Of a DNA stretch of 64,000 nt, positions 26,695 through 34,032 are shown in pieces. This stretch comes from Rhodobacteraceae bacterium LMO-JJ12 (GTDB lineage Bacteria > Pseudomonadota > Alphaproteobacteria > Rhodobacterales > Rhodobacteraceae): the NCBI GenBank assembly GCA_021555075.1, contig JAKGBX010000003.1:248001-312000 (forward strand), given 5' to 3'. The notes under the pieces were generated by a model. That model made no database searches. It worked only from the letters and a program-made list of their open reading frames with translations, and was not told where the DNA came from. Both the position numbers and the translations under genes were made by a program. Each line of letters starts with the position of its first letter. Position 1 is the stretch's first letter.

Positions 26695-26727
26695 CAAGTT
26701 CCACTTTTTTGAAAAACAATAGGTACA
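26695..26727 (-). promoter_or_regulatory. Putative MocR operator, copy B
   Basis: Read on the minus strand, this is TGTACCTAT (26727-26719), 15 bases, TGGAACTTG (26703-26695). Both 9-mers and the spacing are identical to the site at 15270-15302, while the spacers differ. Orientation toward the downstream gene is also the same, and the distance to its start (26621) is 73 bases against 76 at copy A. An extra GTGGAC (26676-26681, plus strand) nearby could be a further half-site. Confidence 0.78.
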
Positions 26728-26806
26728 CTTGAGCGGTCAAGCGTTGGGTGACGCTGTTGGAGGAAAGTTGGCTGAGACGGGAAGAGCACCCGTTTACTTT
26801 TGTCGG

Positions 26807-26917
26807 ATGACAAAATGCAGCCCCTTCCGTAACTTCAATACCTCTCCCGAAATCATCCGTCTGGCAATAATGCTGGCATTGTCAGAGGAAACCGAGTTGA
26901 GGCGGGCAGGGCGGTGA
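26807..26917 (+). pseudogene. IS6-family transposase N-terminal fragment, copy 1
   Basis: The translation from the ATG at 26807 reads MTKCSPFRNFNTSPEIIRLA and then drifts (IMLALSEETELRRAGR) to a stop. The first 20 residues match the start of IS6/IS26-type transposases, where a K-x-x-x-F-R-Y-F family pattern precedes EIIRLAV. The catalytic DDE domain is absent. It is one of two tandem partial copies and is more diverged than the second. Confidence 0.6.
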
Positions 26918-26931
26918 CCTAGCGTTGCGGG

Positions 26932-27093
26932 ATGACAAAACGCTCTCCATTTCGCTATTTCAAGACCAATCTGGAGATCATTCGTCTGGCGATGATGTAT
27001 GTCCGGTTTCCGCTCTCGCATTGGAACGTCGAGGGCCTACTGCATGAACGTGGTGTTGACATCAGCAGTAGCGGCGCGACGTCAAAGTCTTGA
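26932..27093 (+). pseudogene. IS6-family transposase N-terminal fragment, copy 2
   Basis: The frame from 26932 encodes MTKRSPFRYFKTNLEIIRLA, then MMYVRFPLSHWNVEGLLHER and GVDIS. This is the helix-turn-helix N-terminus of IS6-family transposases (the family reads YVRYPLS-x-R-x-VEELLxERGxxVSHETV). After DIS the match is lost and a stop follows within nine codons. The DDE domain is missing. The first copy lies 125 bases upstream at the same register, suggesting a small tandem duplication or two insertions. Confidence 0.75.
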
Positions 27094-27714
27094 AGTGTCA
27101 CGTTTGAAGTTCAACGCAATCGATCTTCGGGGGGATCGAATATAGAACTACTTAAAGTCAATTAGTTAGGAGGTAGAGAAGGTTCGCGACCAGTCGCGTT
27201 CCCTCCGCCATCACGCTTGCGGTTGAAATCAAATTTTGCGCTTAATCTCCGTCGCTTGAGGTGTCGGCTGTCTTCGGAGCCGCTCGGGCAGCCTTGTTTT
27301 GCTACGTTGTTTGCGCCACATTTTTTCTACATTGGGCGATCTGGAAAATGGTATGTCCAAAGCTGTTTTGTGTGGGACGACGTGGTATTTGAAGTGACGG
27401 GTGCGCAAGCGCTTGGCGTTTGTCGAGACATGCTCTGAGATCTGAGAAAACCTCAAGATTGATTCATACTCCGTCGTGCGTCAAAAATCTGCTGGCGTCT
27501 CCTCACGCCACAGATCCGTTGCTGCGACCCTCCCGCAATATCCAACGCCGGATCTTCAATACACTTTCCATCAATCTTTCCTGCTCTTTCCTCCGCTCTA
27601 TTCTGCGCGGATGCAAACGTGGCAGGTGGCACGGTTTTGCGCGCTCATAACCCCCCAAGGGGGTCAATTTCGCATGCCAATTCACATAGGTGACGATAAA
27701 GATTAGTCACGGCC
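27094..27714. other. Gene-free stretch upstream of Hsp70-like gene end
   Basis: No gene is recognised in these 620 bases; open frames are short and Arg/Ser/Pro-rich. A CCCCC-AA-GGGGG palindrome lies at 27652-27663, downstream of the Hsp70-like gene on its strand, but no T-run follows it and the loop would be too tight, so it is at best a weak termination signal. Confidence 0.35.
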
Positions 27715-28977
27715 CTAGTTCTTTCGTGACTTGTGCGAAGAAGCAAGCGCCAGACCATCGGTCACGGCGGTGAAAACTTCGCTGAATGAATGCTGAGCTT
27801 GGGGGAACTGCGTCGTCATGGTTTGTGTTACCATTGTCATCAGGCAAGACCCCCCGACATAGATCACCCGCTCGATTTGCGTTGCGTCCAAGCTTGCGAG
27901 GGACAAAGTGTCTTGAGCGGCCAATTGCAAGGTCTTGGAAAAGGGGGCGAGAATGGACGTTAGAGTTTCGGGTTGCAACGGCGACGACAGGCCGCGCTCG
28001 ATCTGATCGAGGGCAATCATCGAGTGTTCATTTCCCGCATTCGCCTCGATTTTGCCCTGCTCGACAGAAAAGGCCAATTCGTGCCCAAGTTCGTGTTCTA
28101 AAACCTCTCCGAGACGGCTGAGCTTATGGGCTTCGACGGCAACGCCGATCATTTCGTCAACCATTCGCCGGTTTTGGGGCGTGTAGAGAAACGGGATCTT
28201 TTCCCATGTTGCAAGGTCATTGAAAATCGCGTTGGGCACAGGTGATGTGCCGGGCCCCATGGCATTTCGCAATTCGCCGCCTTTGCCAAGGAGGGGCATC
28301 ACCCGATCAATACTGATGGCACGATCAAAATCGGTCCCACCGATCCGAACCCCGTGATTGGCCAGAATTTCGACGCCAGAGCGCTCTGAGCGAAACACTG
28401 AAAAGTCTGAAGTGCCGCCGCCGATATCTACGATCAAACCAACTTCGCCAGATTGATCCAATGCGCCGCTGGCTATTGCAGCGGCTTCGGGTTCGTCGAT
28501 GAATGAAACCTCTTTGAAGCCCGCAGCTATGTAGCAGGTTTTCAAGTCTGCTTCGGCTTGTGCCTCTCGCGGATCACCTGTGGCGTGAAAGACCACCGGA
28601 CGACCGGCGAGGGCTTGATCAAAGATCAAGCCGGTCTCAGCCTCGGCTTGGGTTTTGATCTGACGCAAGAAACGCGCGATGATGTCGACGAAGGTCACGC
28701 GCTCGTTCAGGATTTGACGAGGCTGATGCATCAATGTTGTGCCCAGCACACGCTTTAACGCTCGCATGAAGCGCCCATCGGCACCGTCCAGTAGGGCTTG
28801 GTTTGCGGGGTCACCAATCAAGGTTTTCCGCGTTTCGTAATCGAAGAAAAATGTCGAAGGAATAGTTGTTTTTCCCGACGAAAACTTGATCAGTTGAGGA
28901 CATCCATCGCGCAAATAGGCAGCGCCCGTGTTGGAGGTGCCAAAGTCGATGCCCAGAACTTGACTGTGATGAGACAT
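27715..28977 (-). CDS. Hsp70-family chaperone-like ATPase (YegD-like)
   Basis: The 420-aa protein covers only the nucleotide-binding part of Hsp70: phosphate 1 loop IDFGTSNTGAAY, EPEAAAIASGAL, phosphate 2 DIGGGTSDFSVFR, and adenosine VIYVGGSCLMTMV. The substrate-binding domain of DnaK is absent. This is the YegD subfamily, found in many proteobacteria with no settled function. It lies alone, 199 bases downstream of the two-component system end, on the same strand. An AT-hydrolysing chaperone-like role is inferred from the family. Confidence 0.88.
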   Translation of the reverse strand: MSHHSQVLGIDFGTSNTGAAYLRDGCPQLIKFSSGKTTIPSTFFFDYETRKTLIGDPANQALLDGADGRFMRALKRVLGTTLMHQPRQILNERVTFVDIIARFLRQIKTQAEAETGLIFDQALAGRPVVFHATGDPREAQAEADLKTCYIAAGFKEVSFIDEPEAAAIASGALDQSGEVGLIVDIGGGTSDFSVFRSERSGVEILANHGVRIGGTDFDRAISIDRVMPLLGKGGELRNAMGPGTSPVPNAIFNDLATWEKIPFLYTPQNRRMVDEMIGVAVEAHKLSRLGEVLEHELGHELAFSVEQGKIEANAGNEHSMIALDQIERGLSSPLQPETLTSILAPFSKTLQLAAQDTLSLASLDATQIERVIYVGGSCLMTMVTQTMTTQFPQAQHSFSEVFTAVTDGLALASSHKSRKN

Positions 28978-29176
28978 GACGAAACCAACTGACCTCGGAA
29001 TGGGAAGGCGCCTGCGTATTGGCAGATGGGATGGGCGTCAAGGTGCTCCATGGGCAGGCATATTCTGCGATGCGGTATTGCTTGTTTTCCAGAGCCGAAT
29101 GCAGGGCAGGTCGCGTGAGAACCTGACCAAGCCTGACGCATTTCCTTTCGCATGTTAGTTGGGCATCAATGCCGCA

Positions 29177-30541
29177 TCAGGTGATAACTGCTGGCAGGGT
29201 TACTATCGCACGTAGTCCGCCAGTCTGACGGTTTTCAAGCGTGATTCCACCGCCATGTGCGATGATGATTGTGCGGGCAATGGAAAGTCCGAGGCCAGCG
29301 CCACCAGTTTCAGCATTGCGACTTCCCTCTCCGCGTGTGAATGGGCGAAACATATCTTCGAGTTGATCAGGCGGAATGCCTGGGCCATTGTCTTCGATGG
29401 TGATTATCGCGTTTTCCTTGTCTTGGGTTAGCGTGAGGGTAGCACCTTCTCCGTACCTTTTGGCGTTGTCGATCAGGTTACCAATAGCGCGGCCAAGCCC
29501 AACGCGGCGACCTGACACTTGGACTTTTGATTTGGCATTGAACACAGCGCCGCGATCATCGCAAAGCTGCTTGAGGAGGGGGGCGAGGTCGAGGGTGGTT
29601 GTCTTTTCACCGTCCTGACCTTCTTTTGCATAGCTGACAAGGCCATCGGCCATCACAGCCATTTCGTCGAGCGTGCGAACCATCGCGTCGCGCTGGCTTT
29701 CATCGTCGATCATTTCAGCGCGGATGCGCAGGCTGGTCATTGGGGTGCGCAGGTCATGACCCACGGCAGCGAGCATGCGCATGCGTTCGGCGTCAAATAG
29801 CGAAATTTCGGCCTGCATCGCGTTAAAGGCTTGCGCCGCCTCGCGCATTTCACGCGCGCCTTCTTCGGGAACCCTTGCAGTGCGGTCGCCGCGGCCGGCG
29901 GCGCGCGCGGCCTCAGAAAACTGTCCGAGTGGTTTGGTCAGATGACGGGCGAGGGCGATTGAGACGCCAAGCACACCAACCAGAGAAGCGGCGAGGACAG
30001 TGAAAAAGGGTTTTGCATCAAAACGACCCTGACGCGCGGACGCACCGCTTGTCACGACGTTGAGCCATTCGGCCCTCTCATCTCGCGCCGTGAGTGGCAA
30101 GGTAATGGCAATCACACGATCGGTCTTAAAGCTGCCCCCTCGATTTGGCGCGTCGGGCCGGACCGGGCGATCAATGATAGCAACATTCACGTCTTCTCGC
30201 TCCAACGTTTCTTTCAGCGCCTGTGCAATATATCGTGAACGGCTGTCTGTGGCGGTTTTCGTCAACAATGGTGCATCTTCCACACGCACCCTCGCGAACC
30301 TTGTCGAAGCATCTCGCGCGATCACTTGCCGGACTTGTGCGTCAACGGCTTCCATAGCCGGGATGAGGGACGCAATCCGCTCGATCTCACGATCCTCGCT
30401 GGCCTGACGATCAAAGCGTTGCTGCTGAAAGCTGAGAAGGGCCAGCGCGATGAGGTTGGCAACAAGAATTGTGATCGCCAGCAAGAGGACGATGCGAGAT
30501 GCCAAAGCATCCGGGAACAGGCGTTTAAGACGGTTCATCAT
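29177..30541 (-). CDS. Sensor histidine kinase
   Basis: The ATG at 30541 overlaps the response-regulator stop (ATGA). The 454-aa membrane protein has a first TM segment (residues 15-37), a periplasmic sensor region of about 140 aa, a second TM near residues 178-198, a HAMP domain, a HisKA phosphoacceptor (AAVGHDLRTPMTSLRI, His262), and a HATPase domain with N box (GNLIDNAKRYG), DNGPGIP and GGAGLGLSIARTI. It is of the EnvZ/RstB type. The divergent EF-hand protein and downstream efflux genes are candidates for its regulon. The signal is unknown. Confidence 0.92.
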   Translation of the reverse strand: MMNRLKRLFPDALASRIVLLLAITILVANLIALALLSFQQQRFDRQASEDREIERIASLIPAMEAVDAQVRQVIARDASTRFARVRVEDAPLLTKTATDSRSRYIAQALKETLEREDVNVAIIDRPVRPDAPNRGGSFKTDRVIAITLPLTARDERAEWLNVVTSGASARQGRFDAKPFFTVLAASLVGVLGVSIALARHLTKPLGQFSEAARAAGRGDRTARVPEEGAREMREAAQAFNAMQAEISLFDAERMRMLAAVGHDLRTPMTSLRIRAEMIDDESQRDAMVRTLDEMAVMADGLVSYAKEGQDGEKTTTLDLAPLLKQLCDDRGAVFNAKSKVQVSGRRVGLGRAIGNLIDNAKRYGEGATLTLTQDKENAIITIEDNGPGIPPDQLEDMFRPFTRGEGSRNAETGGAGLGLSIARTIIIAHGGGITLENRQTGGLRAIVTLPAVIT

Positions 30542-31257
30542 TCGACCTCTGCAACGTCCGCTACCAGTCTGTAACCGCCGCCCCATTCCGTCACGAGGAT
30601 CTGTGGGTTTTTGGGGTCGGCTTCGATCTTGCGGCGCAGTCGGCTGATCTGATTGTCGATGGCGCGGTCATACGCTTTTGCTTCGCGCCCAGAAGTTAGG
30701 TCGAGCAAGGTCGACCGGCTCATCACTGTGCGCGGTTGGTCGAGGAAAATACCCAGAAGGCGGTTCTCGGCGGTGGTTAAATCGACGATCTGACCATCCG
30801 TGTGAATCAGTTTCAGTGCGTCAGGGTCGTGCACCCAATCAGAAAACGCCCGCCGCCCGCTTGGTGGCGCGGCAATCTCGGGCGGTGCGCGGCGCAGGAT
30901 TGCGCGTACCCGCGCCAGTAACTCGCGCGGGTTGAAGGGCTTGACGAGATAGTCGTCCGCGCCAAGCTCAAGCCCGACGATGCGGTCTGTTTCATCGGCC
31001 ATGGCCGTCAGCAGCAGTACGGGCGGGCCGTCATGGGCGACGACATAACGGCAAAGGCTCAGCCCGTCTTCGCCCGGCATCATGATGTCGAGAACGACAA
31101 GATGAATGGCGGCCTCGGCCAGAATCTCGCGTGCCTCAGCGGCATGTGCGGCTAGCCGCGTTCTGAAACCTTGTTTGCGCAGATATTGCCCGAGTGGTTC
31201 GCGTATGTCGCGGGCATCGTCGACGATAAGGATTTGGGGCGCGATCGGGTCGGTCAT
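30538..31257 (-). CDS. OmpR-family response regulator
   Basis: The 239-aa protein has a receiver domain (acid pocket VDDARD, phosphoacceptor Asp57 in LVVLDIMMPGEDGL, signalling T in LLLTAMADETD, K in DDYLVKPFNPREL) and a C-terminal winged helix (LTTAENRLLGIFLDQPRTVM, then AYDRAIDNQISRLRRKIEAD). It is first in a two-gene operon with the histidine kinase. A divergent intergenic region of 242 bases separates it from the EF-hand gene and is the likely target. Confidence 0.93.
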   Translation of the reverse strand: MTDPIAPQILIVDDARDIREPLGQYLRKQGFRTRLAAHAAEAREILAEAAIHLVVLDIMMPGEDGLSLCRYVVAHDGPPVLLLTAMADETDRIVGLELGADDYLVKPFNPRELLARVRAILRRAPPEIAAPPSGRRAFSDWVHDPDALKLIHTDGQIVDLTTAENRLLGIFLDQPRTVMSRSTLLDLTSGREAKAYDRAIDNQISRLRRKIEADPKNPQILVTEWGGGYRLVADVAEVE

Positions 31258-31499
31258 TGTGTGTCTCCTCGGAGGCCTGCTCTGACTCCGTTGCCCTCAA
31301 TAGCGCTCTTTTCCCTCTGGAAATCAACCAACTGACAGGCTGTTTCGAAGCTGAATTGTCGCAAGATGTATCAGGTCGCGACCCTGCGACAGATAACGAC
31401 AAAGTGGCATTGGCGCTGACAAACCTTTTGGCGCAAAAGCCCCTAAGTGAGGTTCACCGAGGCAACGAATGCCTCAGCAGAAACCCGAAAGGATACGAC

Positions 31500-32063
31500 A
31501 TGAAAAATTCAAAAATCCTCCCCGGCAGCTTTCTTGCCGTTGCCGCCATCTTGTCTGGTCTGACGGTTGCTACCGCACAGACTGCGCCCCAAGCTGCACC
31601 TGCTCAGGTTGAAGCAACAGCGCAAACACCTGAAGTCACGCGCGCCGATTTTCGTAAAGGTCACGGTGATCGTGGCGGGCGCGGAATGATGGGTCAGATC
31701 CTCCAAAAAGTTGACGCCAATAGCGACCGCGCGGTGACGCAGGCGGAAGTCGATACCTTCCGCAATGGGTTGGTGAGCAATGCCGATGCGTCGGGCGAGG
31801 GCGACATCTCGCTTGATGAGTTTGAGACGATCTATCTCGACTTGACGCGTGATCGTATGGTCGATGCCTTCCAAAACCTTGACGCAGACGGTGACGGGGC
31901 GGTGACACAGGCGGAGATGGACAAACGGTTTGGCAACATCGTTGAGCGGATGGACCGCAATGATGACGGCCAGCTGGACCGTGAAGATCGGCCCGGACGT
32001 GACCATAAAGGTCACAATGGTAAAGGGCACGACGGCCCCCGCAAAGGTGATCGCCGAGGCTGA
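31500..32063 (+). CDS. Periplasmic EF-hand protein
   Basis: The ATG at 31500 lies behind AAAGGA. The 187-aa product has a signal peptide (MKNSKILPGSFLAVAAILSG, cleaved near TAQT). Four EF-hand-like loops follow: DANSDRAVTQAEVD, DASGEGDISLDEFE, DADGDGAVTQAEMD and DRNDDGQLDRED. The C-terminus is rich in His/Lys/Gly/Asp (GRDHKGHNGKGHDG). It probably binds Ca2+ or another divalent cation in the periplasm. It is divergent from the response regulator, suggesting a cation-responsive circuit with that two-component system. Confidence 0.88.
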   Translation: MKNSKILPGSFLAVAAILSGLTVATAQTAPQAAPAQVEATAQTPEVTRADFRKGHGDRGGRGMMGQILQKVDANSDRAVTQAEVDTFRNGLVSNADASGEGDISLDEFETIYLDLTRDRMVDAFQNLDADGDGAVTQAEMDKRFGNIVERMDRNDDGQLDREDRPGRDHKGHNGKGHDGPRKGDRRG

Positions 32064-32175
32064 CGAGGATGTGGCGGGGGCTGAATAGCCTCCGCCGCAA
32101 CCATTCTAGTGAAAACCACGACGGCAATGAAAACGTGATTTAGAGCAGTGCCCGCTGCACAATGGAAATCGGTAG

Positions 32176-32742
32176 ATGCAACAGCAGACAGACACAAAAG
32201 ACCTGTGCGATAGCCCCAAAACCTATGGTCTAATCTCGCGGATCAATCACTGGATTGTTGCGGTCGCTATGATCGGAATGCTGATCTCTGGCCTGATAAT
32301 GGAATACGGCCCGTTTTCTCGTGAGGTAGTGGCCGCCATCCGGGATTGGCATAAACCGATTGGTGTGCTGGTCTTTGCATATGGTCTTTGGCGGATTGGC
32401 TGGCGCGTTGCGCAAGGTTTTCCCCGCGCAGCATCAGCCATGCCGCGCTGGCAATCCCTTGGCTCAAAGGTGACGCATTGGGCATTGCTTGGCACGGTTT
32501 TCGCAATGCCGCTCTCCGGTATCGTGATGTCGATTTATAGTGGACGAGACGTGAACGCCTTTGGAGTGATCATTCCCGCGCAGGAGAAGGTGGAATGGGT
32601 TGCGAATTTTGCGGGTGCAGGGCATCATTTTACTGCCTTGGCGCTTATCGGATTGCTGATCCTACATGTCGGTGCAACGCTTAGACATCAATTCGTCGAC
32701 AAAGACACAACTCTGAGCCGCATGGTCGGACGAACGATTTAA
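32176..32742 (+). CDS. Cytochrome b561-type membrane protein
   Basis: The 188-aa protein has four membrane segments and His residues placed as in bacterial cytochrome b561 (YodB/CybB): RINHWIVAVAMIG, RDWHKPIGVLVFAY, KVTHWALLGTVFAMPLSG and HHFTALALIGLLILHVGATLRHQF. These would bind two haem b groups and shuttle electrons between quinol and periplasmic partners. It begins 112 bases after the EF-hand gene, with 18 bases before the efflux adaptor, so it may be part of the same transcription unit. Confidence 0.88.
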   Translation: MQQQTDTKDLCDSPKTYGLISRINHWIVAVAMIGMLISGLIMEYGPFSREVVAAIRDWHKPIGVLVFAYGLWRIGWRVAQGFPRAASAMPRWQSLGSKVTHWALLGTVFAMPLSGIVMSIYSGRDVNAFGVIIPAQEKVEWVANFAGAGHHFTALALIGLLILHVGATLRHQFVDKDTTLSRMVGRTI

Positions 32743-32760
32743 AGTCACCCGGCAGGCGAG

Positions 32761-34032
32761 ATGGCCAAACCGGAACTGCATGAAGGTATTTTTCGGATGC
32801 GTAAGCTTGTCACTTTGGTTGCTTCACTCCTGATACTCGCCGGAGCATATTATGCCGCCTTTGGCGTTCCGGCTTATCTTGAGGATGTTGTCGGTCTTCA
32901 AGCCGGTGGCAGTGAGCAAGCTGACAAAACCGGCGGTTCTCAACAAGGGGCGGGGAAGGCTGGGGGCGCAAAAGGTGCCAACGCAACGGCAGTGGTTTTG
33001 ACCCCTCTGGAAATGCAACCTTACGAAGACATCCTTCGTGCCGTTGGTAGCGCCAGTGCTTTGCGCAGTGCCAACGTAATCGCGAGAGTCTCGGGTGAGG
33101 TGGTCGCAACCAACCTTGCCGCCAATCGGCTGGTTTCGGTTGGTGACGTGTTGGTGCAACTCGATGCGCGGGCACAAGTTTATAATCTTGAGATTGCACA
33201 GACAGAACTTGAACAGGCCAACGAGACCATGGAGCGGTATGAACGGTTGAGGGCCACAGGAAACTCAACGGTCACGGATGTCACGCTTTCGCAGGCGAGG
33301 GTGGCGCAACGCCTGGCGGAAGCGAAAGTAGGGCTTGCCAAAGTGGCGTTGGGAGATCGAACGATCCGCGCACCGATTTCGGGCAAGCTGGGTCTGAGCG
33401 ATGTGGAAATCGGCGATGTGGTGCACGAGGAAAGCGTCGTCGTGACCATCGATGATTCCGAATCTTTGCTGGTTGAGTTTGAATTGCCAGAACGATCTGT
33501 CGGGCTATTGGCAAGGGAACAGCGGGTTCTTGCGAACACGCCGTCATTTGTCGGGCGAACATTTGAAGGCGAAATCGTGGCCTTCGACAGCCGTATCGAT
33601 ACCGTTACGCGTAGCGTGACGGTCAAGGCGCTTGTCGAAAATCCCGATGCTCTGCTTTGGCCGGGAATGACCTTTTCTGTTCGTATTTTCCACGAAAGTG
33701 AACCGCTGGCGGTTCTTCCTTCAACTGCAATCACATGGTCACGTAGTGGATCGAGCATCTGGATCAGCAATGATGGTGTTGTCGAACCGGTCGCGGTGAC
33801 AATTCTGTTTCGACGTGGTGATCAGGTTTGGATCGAAGGGGATATTGCCCCTGGAACTCTGGTTGTCGCTGAAGGTGCGCATAAGTTGCGGCCGGGCGCG
33901 CGCATCACTGCCGCAAATAGCCCGGTAAGCGAACCCGAAAACAATGCGCCCGAAGCCGAACCTCAATCTGCATCTCCTGATGTTGGCCAACTCAATACCC
34001 AGACATCACCCGAGACCGAGGAGCCAACATGA
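32761..34032 (+). CDS. RND efflux membrane-fusion protein
   Basis: The 423-aa protein is a HlyD/AcrA-type periplasmic adaptor. It has an N-terminal membrane anchor (RKLVTLVASLLILAGAYYAA), lipoyl halves (SANVIARVSGEVVATNLAAN and GDRTIRAPISGKLGLSDVEI), a helical hairpin between them (QTELEQANETMERYERLRAT) and a beta-barrel region. The ATG at 32761 is used; an ATG at 32797 is also plausible. A Pro/Glu-rich tail ends the protein. It couples the RND pump, whose start overlaps its stop, to an outer-membrane channel not encoded here. Confidence 0.9.
   Translation: MAKPELHEGIFRMRKLVTLVASLLILAGAYYAAFGVPAYLEDVVGLQAGGSEQADKTGGSQQGAGKAGGAKGANATAVVLTPLEMQPYEDILRAVGSASALRSANVIARVSGEVVATNLAANRLVSVGDVLVQLDARAQVYNLEIAQTELEQANETMERYERLRATGNSTVTDVTLSQARVAQRLAEAKVGLAKVALGDRTIRAPISGKLGLSDVEIGDVVHEESVVVTIDDSESLLVEFELPERSVGLLAREQRVLANTPSFVGRTFEGEIVAFDSRIDTVTRSVTVKALVENPDALLWPGMTFSVRIFHESEPLAVLPSTAITWSRSGSSIWISNDGVVEPVAVTILFRRGDQVWIEGDIAPGTLVVAEGAHKLRPGARITAANSPVSEPENNAPEAEPQSASPDVGQLNTQTSPETEEPT

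Noticed and set aside
27652-27663. CCCCC-AA-GGGGG palindrome as a terminator
   Set aside because: A two-base loop cannot form and there is no T-run; noted only within the gap entry.
31374-31383. GGTCGCGACC palindrome as an operator for the response regulator
   Set aside because: OmpR-type regulators bind direct repeats; one 10-bp palindrome without a second copy is not enough.
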